In this document: positions 36,823 to 47,807 of the stretch, piece after piece
Numbering within the stretch: the first letter of the stretch is position 1
Layout: the number at the start of each line of letters is the position of its first letter
Source: Augochlora pura
Taxonomy: Eukaryota > Arthropoda > Insecta > Hymenoptera > Halictidae
Length of the DNA: 64,000 nt
Assembly: GCF_028453695.1 (NCBI RefSeq)
Contig: NC_135781.1
Span: 5,158,779 to 5,222,778 of the forward strand
Reading direction: 5' to 3'
Notes under the pieces: model-generated
What the model was told of the DNA's origin: nothing
Database searches by the model: none
What the model saw: the letters and a program-made list of their open reading frames with translations, nothing else
Made by a program: the position numbers and the translations under genes

Positions 36823-39800
36823 GCAGAGGACCGTCATCGCCGAATGGAGAGATCTAAAATTGAACCTGGCGAGCAGAGGAAGCAACATCGAGACGCGGAT
36901 ACCGGCCGCGTCGTCGAAATACAACCCGATGAGGCAACCGAAGTCGAAGACGTCGATGAAATCCTTGAACACCCCCAGAAGCCGAGAAGCGGAGAAGATG
37001 GGGGACGTTGTCCCGATGAAAATCGTCGAGAGAAGGAACAACGAGAACGTCGGCTTGCACAGATACAACGCGACGAGGCACCCGAAATCGAGGCCGTCGA
37101 CGAAATCGTTGAACATCCAAAGGATCCGCGACGCGGAGAAATTTCCGGATGCGGTCGTGTACAAGATCGTTGAGAGAAAGCCGGCCGACGGCGCTCGCTG
37201 CCACGAGAGGGGCAAGCTGCTCAAGAAGCCCACGCAAAGCGTGAACTTTGAACAATGGAGGCAGATGTCCCGGCAAAAGTCTCGCGTTGTTAACAGTCAG
37301 CAGCCGGTGTGGAGACCGGGCGGCGTGGTCAAACTTCCGTCGTCGAGCAGTGCTACCACGTTGACGCAAAGAAGTCGGGCATTGCTCCCGCAGGCGAACG
37401 AGAAAGCGAGTCAGCCGATAGAATATATAAAGTAAGGATTTGTTGATAATAATGATATAATATAATAATGATAATGATTATATAACATTTTATTATATAA
37501 TATTTATATAATATAATTTTATAATATATAATATTTATTATACAATAATTAATAATAATGATATCAAATAAAGTAAGAATTTGTAATTAATAAAATAAAG
37601 AAATTAATAAAAATTAAGAAATCCGTCGTTTTCAGGGAACATCCGAAACACGGACGAACCGGCGAGTCAAAGAAAAAAATCGGCGCTGAAACGTATCTGG
37701 CAAAGTGCAGAACGCACAATTCAGCACACGATTCCTCTAAACAATTGAGCAGGAAGTGCGCGTTACACCCGGAACCTGCCGTTAAGTATAAATTGAAGTC
37801 AAGGCCGTTGAAGGTGTGCTTCAAACAAGACAGCGAATCTTCTTGTCGATCGGAGTCCTCGTCCCCCGAAAGGATCAGTCGGCAGAAGAACTCGAAGGAA
37901 GCCAAAGTTCTGAAACTCTTGGAAGACATTATTAAGTCTACTTCGAGTGATAAGAAAGACAAGAAGCTTGCGAATAAGTCGACGGTTGGTGAAATCGAAG
38001 CGAGTTCAACCGAACCGGTGAACCCGATTTCGATCGAAGAAGAAACCGAGATACCGCAAGATGAACCAACGAGAGATATCGATCCGGATCAAGCGCTTAC
38101 GAGCAATAAAGACGTCGGGATGATCTGTGAAACGCCGCAGTCGGTACAGAAGATTCCTGAATGTCCTCTGTCCTCCGTTACTCGGATGAAAAGTCAAACT
38201 GTTGAGTCAAAATTGGATGTTCATCTCGAAAACTCTCAGGCGAAGAATAGCTTCGATTTCACTTTTGAAACTAGCGCCAATTGCACAGTGGATTTAGAAC
38301 CTAGCTCTGATTGTACATTAAAAACTGAATCCTCGGAAAATTATCGTAACTTCATAAATTTTGAATCTTTGCCGTTGGATAGAAAGCGACAAGAAGAAGT
38401 CGAAGACGAAGATGACGCAAGTAAAAATTTGACGATGGTCAAAGAAAAAGAATTCAGAAATTCGTCAACAATTAATGAAGAAAATTCCAAAAATTCGTTA
38501 TTAAACAACGAAGAAAAGTCTAAAGATCCGTCAATAATTAACGAGGTAAGATCTAAAAATCTGTTGTCGATTAACAAAGAGATATCGAAAAGTCTGTCAT
38601 ACATTAACGAAAAGAGATGGCAAAATTCGACAGAAGTCAACGAAGAAATATCTAAAAATTCATTATTAATTAATGAAAAGAAATTGAAAAATCCATCACC
38701 TGTTAAAGAAGAAAAATCTATAAATTCGTCAACAATTAACGAAGAAAATTACAAGAATTTGTCGTCTGTTAACGAAGAAAATTCGGAAAATCTGTCATCT
38801 ATTAACGAAGAAAATTCCAAAAACCTGTCATCTATTAACGAAGAAAATTTCAAAAATCCATTGTTAAATATCGAAGCAAAATCCAAAAATTCGTCAACAA
38901 TTAACAACGAAGGATCTAAAATTCCGTCAAGAATTAACAACGAAGGATCTAAAATTCCATCAAGAATTAACGATGAAGGATCTAAAAATCCATCAACAAT
39001 TATTAATGAAGGATCTAAAAATCCATCAACAATTATTAATGAAGGATCTAAAACTCCGTCAACAATTATTAATGAAAGATCTAAAAATCTGTCAAGAATT
39101 AACGACGAAGGATCTAAAAATCCATCACAAATTAACAACGAAGGATCTAAAACTCCGTCAACAATTAATAACGAAGCATCTAAAAATCCATCATCGATTA
39201 ACGGAACAGCGTCGAGCACGAGTTCGTACACGGTATCGTTAACCGCACTGAAGGGGTTCCTTCGCGACCAAGGCGTGGACATAAATTTGTTGAACAGGGC
39301 GGAACAGTGCATGAGAGAAAAACGAAAGTGTCGCAGCTGCTTGAAGACGAAGTCTGCGAGTGTGGCGGACGTGGGAGGGTGCGACAAGCATCGCGACAAA
39401 CGTCGGGAACCATCGACGCAGACTTCCAGGGAGACGGAAATACTGGAGAAGATAATGAAAATCTGCGAACGGAGATTAATAGCTGCGGAAAACGGTAGAC
39501 AGAAAGCAGACGACATTTACAAAAATAACACGGAGCTTCCGGAGAAGAAGGACACCTCGACGAGCACGGAAACGAAGAACGAAAACACGTATTCTCAGAC
39601 GATCCCTCTGAAGACGGACACAAAGGGCGTACAAATCATCGAAAAGGATACGTCGCTAACGAGGAAGCGAGAAAAAGAAGCGATCGAGACACAGACGGAG
39701 ATCGTTTCGACGAGACACACTGCGACCGATTGTTGCCCGGATACAAGTGCACCGAAAATAAAAAATATCGATGCCTCGTCGATGACAGAGTCGGCTAAGA

Positions 39801-41002
39801 TTAAAGACAGTGTCACGGAAACTGTGCAAGTTTCTTACGTCTCGAAGATGACGTCAACAGAAAGGTCCGAATCGACGGAAAAGATTCAAAACCGTTCTCG
39901 TCAGAGCGCTACAAATTTGACGGAGATATGGAGCAAAATGAGCGTCAGAAACGGCCAACGTTTAACAGGTAACAGTTTGAAGAAGCCAGAAAATTCGAGC
40001 GAGAAGTCTCCGACAATCTGCGACCAAGATGGCGGCGAGCCAGATCTCCGTGAATCTGACTCGTCCACGTCCACCTGTTCTTTGCCACAATTCCCGCCGT
40101 GTTCTGTAAACTGCAATTGCAATGCAACGATGGACCGGGAATTCGATTGCTTCGGAGGAATGATTCCTTGGGAAACGATAGCGAACCTACAGAGCGCCAC
40201 GATCCGAGCGAGGAACATGTACAACGCCATTCACAGCTACCAGCAATACCTGGAAACGAAAGAGAGGGAAGAAAGGGAGAAAAAGCTTGCGAAGGAGGAA
40301 TGCGACTTGGAGAAATGCAATTTTGAGGAATGCAACTTGGAGAAATGCAATTTTGAGAAATGCAACTTGGAAAAATGTTACTTGGAGAAATACAACTTGG
40401 AAAAACGCAATTTGGAAAAATGCAACTCGAAGAGATGCAACTTGGAAAAATGCAACTCGAGGAAATACAACTCAAATAAATGCAACTCGAAGAAATGCGA
40501 ACGGAAATGCCTGTCGAGAATCGACAGCGTCGACTTCGTCGTAAAAGACAGTTACCATTCCTGCGAGTACGGCCTCGAGACATCGTCGCGACCGGAAATG
40601 GCGTCATCGAACGATGAGTCCGAATGCGAGCATTCGAAATCTGCGTCAACGTCGATTACAAATGTTTCGCGGAACGGAAAGAGCGTGACCGGCGCTGTTG
40701 GCGCGAGAATTTCGAAGAAATCGTCCAGCAACGCTGTCTTGAGGGACGTGGGATCATTAATGGATCTATTGATACAGAAAATAGACGACGCGAAGATCGA
40801 AGAAATAGATTTCGTGCAAACGGTCTCGAGCAGAACGCGCTCGAAGATCCGCATAGAAGTCTCGAGAGCGGAGACCGGTAAAACGGGAAACACGATTGCA
40901 TCGTACTCCAGGCAAAGCGTTCTGATGCTCGTCTACGGCGTCGTGTGTTCCATCGTCTTCTGGTGCCTGCAGTTCACCATCACCTGTGACGTTGTCGCGT
41001 GA
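36823..41002 (+). CDS. Uncharacterised repeat-rich, tail-anchored protein (5' unresolved)
   Basis: Not recognised. Exons 36823-37431 (acceptor AAAGTTTCAG; an alternative 4 bases later at 36827) and 37636-41002 join in phase 2 and give at least 1324 residues. Features in order: two tandem ~40-residue modules (KYNPMRQPKSKTSMKSL... and RYNATRHPKSRPSTKSL..., each ending KIVER); an acidic Ser/Glu region; an 11-residue repeat at 38453-39211; a Cys/Lys segment (CRSCLKTKSAS); a Thr/Glu-rich stretch; a conserved-looking block (CSVNCNCNATMDREFDCFGG, then a helix RARNMYNAIHSYQQYLETK); a Cys pentapeptide repeat at 40301-40507; and a C-terminal hydrophobic helix (LMLVYGVVCSIVFWCLQF) 7 residues before the end. 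No signal peptide is visible, so a tail-anchored membrane protein is likely (inference). The N-terminal exon is not found. It may be exon 3 of the gene before, which fits in phase with the 36827 acceptor. Confidence 0.7.
38453..39211 (+). repeat. Coding 33-bp (11-residue) tandem repeat, ~23 copies
   Basis: The consensus unit is close to SKNPSTINNEG. There are 23 consecutive 11-residue units with no frameshift. The first dozen end in NEEN/NEEK-type residues; the later ones end in NNEG or INEG and are nearly identical, so the 3' part of the array is younger. The array is rich in Ser, Asn, Lys and Glu and probably disordered. Confidence 0.9.
40301..40507 (+). repeat. Coding 15-bp Cys pentapeptide repeat, ~13 copies
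   Basis: Units of the type C-N-L-E-K (variants CNFEE, CNSKK, YNLEK) run 13 times in frame, ending CERKC. Cys recurs every five residues, which would place Cys around all faces of a helix and is unusual for a cytosolic protein. Confidence 0.9.
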
Positions 41003-41143
41003 CCTGTGCCGTTCTTGTACCATTCATGTTTCGTCCCTTTTGTTCGTCCTCTTCTTAAACCGCGTTGTTACGTTGCTAGATTTGTATTTCGATTATTTCG
41101 ATTAAATAACGTGTCTTGTACGCAGTGATAGAGAATGTTAGTG

Positions 41144-41149
41144 AATAAA
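41144..41149 (+). terminator. Poly(A) signal for the repeat-rich protein
   Basis: AATAAA 142 bases past the stop at 41002, followed by TTGTACGCG and then T/G-containing sequence. Confidence 0.5.
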
Positions 41150-41972
41150 TTGTACGCGACACTGATTATTAAACGAAATTGATTATAAAACGATTGTTGT
41201 CATTGCCATACTGATTCTTGTCACGGAACGACGCATCAGTTCGACTACCGGTTATTTACTCGTCGCGAACCGCCTCGATTAGGTAATCTCTCTCTTCGGG
41301 AATGATGTCACACTCCATCAAGAAAGAGAGTCGACAATCGTAGCCCTGATACGTTCCCGTACCTTGTCTCGTACACCTTGCATACCATTATCACTCGTGG
41401 CATACATTATACGGCATTTACATCTTGATAAACTACGGAAGACGGCGACCGTGTGGGGGAAGAATATGTTTTTCAAGGTTCCCTGGAAACGAAAAGTGTT
41501 TTCGAAAGTAACGAAGACTCGACGGCTTAGGAGACACGTAATCGATTCTTTAGCAACGCATCGAACAGTCGAAATTAGCGTGACGATGTTTTAAATATTT
41601 TGTATAGGTTCGTTTATTGCGTATCGGTGCGATGCAACCGTGGTAATGAGTCAAGATAAACAATTATATACAAATGCAAGGAGGTGGCATTGCAAAGGGC
41701 GAGGTACGATGATTCAAAGTAACAATAGAAATGGTTTGACACGCGCGCGTCAACTCGCAGTGGTGAACAAATGAGGTGGTTCTTAAATTGCTATCGTTCG
41801 TGTACGAATTTAATTCTGAAACTAACTGAAATGTCGATGATTGACAAAATTCGAGAAAACTCGTTCCTTGAAATATGCTAATATAGAATTCAAGTATTAC
41901 GAGAGTTCGTCTGATTCGAGTACAAAAAGGTCTAATTCTAAAACGCGATGAAACAGCGATTATTGTCAATGT

Positions 41973-42203
41973 TTAACCTCTTAGGCACGACGAGCCATTA
42001 TAATGGTTTTCGCGGATGTTCCGTGCTTTATTCAATTATATTATTAGTTACTAAAGTAAACGATTAAAGTGAAAGTGTACATGTACAATACACTAAGAAA
42101 ATAATATATATAGTTATACCAACATAATGTATATTAAGAGAAATGGTAATTTAATTATGAAAAATTTCATTCGCACTAAATCCAGCCGTACCTAAGAGGT
42201 TAA
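41973..42203. mobile_element. TTAA-flanked MITE, CCTCTTAGG ends
   Basis: TTAA at 41973-41976 and 42200-42203. The left end CCTCTTAGGCACGACG pairs with the right end CCTCTTAGGTACGGCTG (reverse complement). It is 231 bp with an AT-rich interior and no coding capacity. It lies downstream of the transglutaminase stop codon, and read on the minus strand it carries an AATAAA. Confidence 0.75.
42027..42032 (-). terminator. Poly(A) signal candidate for transglutaminase
   Basis: Minus-strand AATAAA, 282 bases past the stop, inside the TTAA MITE. It is the first canonical signal met downstream of the transglutaminase stop; another lies at 41613-41618. Confidence 0.35.
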
Positions 42204-42313
42204 GGCACTATATACTCAACGTGCACATTATTCAAGTATTTTTGGAATTGGTCTGATTAAAATACAAAATTAATTCTAAAACGCGATAAAATATTAGTGA
42301 TCGAGTTGTTGGT

Positions 42314-45300
42314 TTACTCGTCTGCGTCGAGGACGTCGATAGAAGCGGATCCTGTAATATCGACCAACTGCTTCGAGGTAAAGGTGGCGATGATCTTCTG
42401 CGGTCCGGACTTCTGCGGAATCAGTTGGTGCTCGACGTAAATATGCTCTTCGGGCTCGACGTTGCGGAACACCAACGTTTTGTTCTTCGAGAGACCAGGC
42501 CCGGCGTAATTGAATTTGCAATCTGTCAGCACCCTCCTTAACGGGTTTATGAAACTAAGGCTGATGGTCGATGGTTTTCCTACGGTGGGATCATCATCGA
42601 CCTGGAAAAAATTGCGTTCATTGATTCGGAAAACGCATCAGTTTTTAACTTATGTTTATATAAATATATATGCATAATATTTATAGTTATAGACATATAT
42701 AATAATATTTATATTTAGAGATATATATAATAATATTGATATTTATAGACATATGCAATAATATTTATAAATAATACTTGTGTTTATAAATTTATATAGA
42801 CATAAATGCATACGTCCTAAAAATACTATGTAATTGTTCTCAAAATCTTATATGACAATTTTGCAGATATTAAATGGTTTTTAAGAAGTGAATTTTCTTA
42901 AAATTCACTGATTTCCCCCTTTCCCTCATTAAAGGCTTGTAAAATTCGATTTGAGAATCACAGACGAGTATATTAACAAAAAAGTCTTCCAATAAGAGCA
43001 AAAGATCTTCCAATTGTTACAGCAGGTATATTTGTACTGTGTTTTATATACAACATCATAGTGGTTAAATATTGTACTCCAAATATAAAATAAATAAAGC
43101 ATATAAAATAAAGTAGTTATTTTTCTCATTTTTTAATTATTTTTCAATTCTAAGTGACATCGTTATTATCGGAAGAAACCCGGTATAGTTCGTAGAAAGT
43201 CGGGGCATTAGCCCAAGTCGATTTTCTTACCTTGATCGTGATGTTGGGTTTCAAGACCTGGAAGTCGTCCTCGTCGGCCCATGTTTGCCTGGTTTCCTTG
43301 ACCGTGGCGATGCAGTATAGCTTCATAATACAATACTCCACTAGCTTATCCAGATAATCGTCCTCCGTGACTGTCAGTCGCAGTTGTTCGCCTAATTAAA
43401 CGAGATACGAGAATTTTATCGAATTGAAACTCTTGTGGACATATTCTTTACCGTTATATTGCCATAACGTGACGACATTAGATTATTTTAGTTGAAGTTT
43501 TTTATTTTAAAATATATGTTAGTTATAATTACTATTATATTATTAAAATATATATACATATACATTTTAATATATATAATGACAATAAATATATTGTCAT
43601 CCGATAAATTGGATTTCGATTTTAGCGAAACGGTAATCCAAAAGCAATAATAATAATAATAAAAATAACAACGAGTTACGAGAAAATAGAGAGAAATAAA
43701 CAATTTTATGATTTATAAACAGTATATGTCGCATAGAAGACTAAATAAATATTTTTGAAGCAACTTTATGGACATACTTGCGTTGGGCTGGAGTACAAAA
43801 TCGCCGGACGCTCTCTTTACTAGATTCGCCTTGATCCCGGTATAGTACACGCTGCCAGCGGATAATATGGCTTGGATAGTTCGCGGCTGGTTCGATTTGT
43901 TCTTCATGTTAACTATGACCGAGAAAGGCTTGCCGATGAACACGCGTGTAAGATCAATGAGATCGAATTCGACGTCCTCTTTGCCCGGTGACGGCAGAGA
44001 GTAAAATCTTTTGGCGACCTCGGTGCTGCGCACTGCTCTGTACAATGTTAATCGTTCCGCCTCGGTGCCTGAATGTAAACAAATGAAATTTTAGGATCAA
44101 ACAAATCGAAAATTTAAGGATATCGTTGCATTATTTCTAATTAATTCCGATTGTCCAAGGAGAAAAGTTATTATCGTTCAATTTATATTTAATAATTTAC
44201 TTATTAATTTAATATATGATAATTAATAATTTATATTTGTATTTAAGCAATCGCCTACCTTCTTTTGCCTTGTACAGCGCCGTGATGTCCTCTCTGTCTC
44301 TATCGCCGTTAGGATCGAAGATCCAAGGTGCCTTTGTCAATATCATACGACCGATGCTGTTAAAAAAATACACAGAGATATTTTGCATTTCCTTCGCAAA
44401 TAAGCCATCACCGACCAGCAAGATACTGGTTTGTACCTATCAATCAATTCACGACGAGTGCAAATATTTTCTTAATCGGCCGGTACACGAAAAGTCGTCG
44501 TCGAATGCAATTACCATGGAATTTGCAGTCGCGGATCCTCCCCGGCGTTAGCATAAATATTTCGTCGTTTACATGCGTTCGGATTATGCAAATGTTGAAC
44601 GGTGTGTGTCCGTGTCCTGTGTGGACATTCGTCTCGCATCCGGCCAAGGTCAAGATTACCGCAACAATGAGTTTGGTACGAGCGGATGACTCAGACTAAA
44701 GTGCCCGTAGTTACGATGTTTACATTGCAGTCGGGAGGTTTTTAACGCCGGTAATAACGTAACGACTGCGCGTGATTATGCGCGTACGACACTTAATTCT
44801 GCGCGTACGACACTTAATTCTGCGCGTACGATACTTAAGTCTGCACCGCTCCCTGAATTTGCGTGATTTTTACAACCGTAGGAAAACAATTTAATCAGAA
44901 AATTGAACGATCAGAGACAAGTTCTGCAGTTGTTGAAATAATTCTTTGCTGTGTCAATTATTTCTCTTCTAACCAGACAAATATTGAAAAATGATTTGAT
45001 AAGTGCTAGTTAAATGACACATCTGACAATTAAATATTATAATATTGAATACATGACAATATATAATACTTGCAATTAAATATTGTAATATTTACATATT
45101 ACATACATTGTAATATTTACAATTGAATATTGTAATATTTAATGTATCACAATATATCATATTTACAATTAAACATTATATACTAAAAACATATATCATA
45201 GCAGTAGAACAATTATTATCAATTTGAAAATAATAAATAACAGGTAACAATTTTTAAAAGAATAAATAACAAGTGACAACTTAAAAACAATAAACAATAA

Positions 45301-47807
45301 ATAAGATTTCCATTGTTCATAATTTCACCTATCCTAGTGTTACTAAAAAACCCATAAAATCCCCAAACGAGCATACTCACTGGTATTTATTGCAGTCGAT
45401 TTTCGAGTAACCAAGCTCGCTCTCCGGGTCCTCCTTCCATCTCATGAGGTCGGCGTTCACCGACGCCACCATGAAGGTCACGTCGTAATTGTAACCGACA
45501 GCTCCTTCCCGAATAGCCTCGACCGATGCTGGACCGCACTGATAAACGCCTTCGGATGGTTCTTGAGGGGTTGCGTCGATGGCTTGCCACCCGCCGTACC
45601 CTTTCGGCAGGTCGGGTCTGGCCATCCATACGTCGTTCCATACGTGGTAGTTCCAGATGGAATCCTCGCCCTCCAAGTTATTCGGATCGTATTCCAGCTC
45701 CTCGTTGTCCTTGTCGTAGTAACGATCGACGGACAGCGAGGCATTGGCGTCGTGAGCCGAGACCAAGTTCGAGACCACCCTGGATGGTATTCCCAGGGCA
45801 CGACAGATCGTGGTCACTGCACCAGCGAAAACCCAACATTGACCGTACTTCACCGATTCACCGGTCTCCAAAAATTGCTCCAGAATCGCGACACTTCCGG
45901 TCCACCCGGCCGGCGCCGTCCCGTCGTCGTACTCGCCGTCCCAGCGACCCGTGATCACGCCCTGGTCGTCGTTCGAATTTACCTGAGAATTTAGAGAAAT
46001 TCGCACTTGTATGGATACTGTATAGGATGATAGTGTGTGATACTGTGCATAATGATTGCAATTAAATTTTTTAATTATTTTTATGGGCTTTTGATCGCGT
46101 AATTGGGCTTCAGTGTGGAACAGCTTTAAAGGAACATAATAATTGTGTACATATTATAATTGTACAATTATAGTGTATACTATACTATGATACGCTATTT
46201 TATTATATTATACTGTACTGTATTATATATGTGTTTATATTGCATATGCATTCATATGTATGTATATTGTATTCTATATCATATTATATTCTACATATAT
46301 TCTATATTATATTCTCTATATATTCTATATTCTATATTGTACTAAATACACATTGTATCGACTTACGATTCTCGAAATGGCTCGACACATCTTCACGGGA
46401 TCGCCTCTGGACGTAGCCTTGATGTTGGATCGTTCTAACAACAGCTGACAAGCCGGAAGCACGGAAGCGTCAAATTGACCGAATACCCATTCCCTGCCGC
46501 GGGAACTTCCCCATGGACCGACCCATATCTTCCCGACGTCGTTCAATACGTATTCGTCCAGCAACTGTTCCTCTTCCATGAACACGAGGTCCTCTGTGAA
46601 TAGCGGGAATAGTTTTACAAGAATTCACAGTGAAGCGTGCTGGACTTCGATAATGGTTGCAAGCAATTACAAGCTTCTGGTGGCTGTTACAAGATTCTAG
46701 AAGCTGTTACAAGATTATATAGGCTGTTACAGTTTTCTATAGGCTGTGTTACAAGCTTCTACAGGCTGTTACAAGATTCTACAAGCTGTTACAAGATTCT
46801 ACAAGCTGTTACAAGATTCTACAAGCTGTTACAAGATTCTACCAGCTGTTACAAGCGTCTATAGGCTGTTACAAGTTTTTACCGACTTTTACAAGATTCT
46901 ATAAGCTGGTACAAGCTTCTATAGACTGTTACAGGTTTCTACATGCTGCTACAAGCTTTCATAAGCAATTCCTAGCTTACATAGGCTGTCACAAGCTTCT
47001 ACAGTCTGTTATAAGCTTCCATAAGTTTTTTACAAGCTTCCAGATGCAAGTACAAGCTTTAACAAGCAATTACAAGCTTCTACAGGCTGTTACAAGCTTC
47101 CACGAGCAATTACAATCTTCTACAGGCTGCCACAAGCTTCTACAGGCTGTTACAAGCTTCTACAAGCAATTACAAGCTCCCACAAGCAAGTACAAGCTTC
47201 CGCAAGCAATTACATGCTTGCACAAGCAATTACAAGCTTCTACAGGCTGTTACAAGCTTTCAAAAGCCCTTGGAAGCCATTGCAGCTTTGAACCACGAAA
47301 TTTGACAAAATATGTCACCTTTCAACCACGGGTTGAACAGCAGATATATATCTTTCTCGCAGTTGTACGTATTCGGCGACTTATTTCTGCCGACGATGGT
47401 TGTCTCCACATTCAATTGCCAAACGCCGACGGGACTATCAATAGGACTCCGGATCTCCACGGACAGGTCCACGCCGTTCACGCCGATCATTCTTACACCC
47501 CATGCCTCCAAATCGGTCAGGTAACTGTCTCTGTTGGTGACAGTGTTCACGCCTCTGGTGCCTCGGAGAACGTTCGGGTTCGGACCGAAACTGAACAACA
47601 ATCTGACAATGTCCGTCGCGTCCACGTAATCGCGATTGAATCTGAGAGCGAGGTTGAAAGTTTGTCCTCTACGGAGAACAGGTGTTGGCGGCTCCAAGTG
47701 CACCAACTCGTAATTTATCGTTCGATGGGCGGTCGCGTTCTCCTTTTCGTAGAAGTACACCTCTTCGACGACGAGTGGTTCTTCCGACGACATCTCGAGG
47801 GTAGCAG
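42314..47807 (-). CDS. Tg: Transglutaminase (protein-glutamine gamma-glutamyltransferase)
   Basis: Ca2+-dependent enzyme that forms isopeptide bonds between Gln and Lys side chains; in arthropods it acts in haemolymph clotting, cuticle and immunity. Coding exons on the minus strand: 47807-47319, 46593-46367, 45982-45381, 44356-44259, 44068-43778, 43391-43231 and 42601-42314. All have GT-AG borders and matching phases, giving 713 residues from the ATG at 47793, close to family size (human TGM2 has 687). Order: N-terminal beta-sandwich (AHRTINYELVHLEPPTPVLR), core, then two C-terminal barrels. The catalytic triad is intact: Cys283 in YGQCWVFAG, His347 in YHVWNDVWM and Asp370 in AIDATPQE. KAPWIFDPNGDRDREDIT follows, a strongly conserved stretch. 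No signal peptide is visible. The first listed exon opens with a good acceptor (TGTTCCATTCCAG), so an upstream exon exists; translation may begin there or at 47793. Confidence 0.93.
44779..44841. repeat. 21-bp tandem repeat, three copies
   Basis: Three consecutive 21-bp units TGCGCGTACGACACTTAATT plus C, with single-base differences in the third. It lies in a transglutaminase intron (44357-45380). The remainder of that intron is AT-rich with loose repeats of AATATTTACAATT. Confidence 0.8.
46140..46350. repeat. TA-rich simple repeat in transglutaminase intron
   Basis: Low-complexity TATATTCTATAT-type sequence in the intron between 46367 and 45982, with no gene. Short open frames here are compositional. 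Confidence 0.6.
46657..47278. repeat. 20-bp intronic minisatellite, ~30 copies
   Basis: Unit GTTACAAGATTCTACAAGCT and variants (GATT/GCTT, ACAAGC/ACAGGC). It occupies nearly the whole first visible transglutaminase intron (46594-47318). A stretch of 3-4 identical units lies at 46766-46840; the rest is diverged. 20-bp spacing makes the long plus-strand open frames here artefacts. Confidence 0.85.

Larger units (their letters stand above)
41003..42313. other. Convergent intergenic spacer
   Basis: 3' UTRs of the repeat-rich protein (+) and of transglutaminase (-), plus a MITE. Open frames at 41364-41594 (+) and 41664-41969 (-) have no homology I recognise and are probably chance. Confidence 0.55.

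Noticed and set aside
38749..39516. 255-codon minus-strand frame opposite the 11-mer repeat
   Set aside because: Antisense shadow of the coding minisatellite; the plus-strand frame is far longer and spliced.
45377..46006. Extra plus-strand frames (142-143 codons) over the catalytic transglutaminase exon
   Set aside because: Antisense shadows of the conserved exon.
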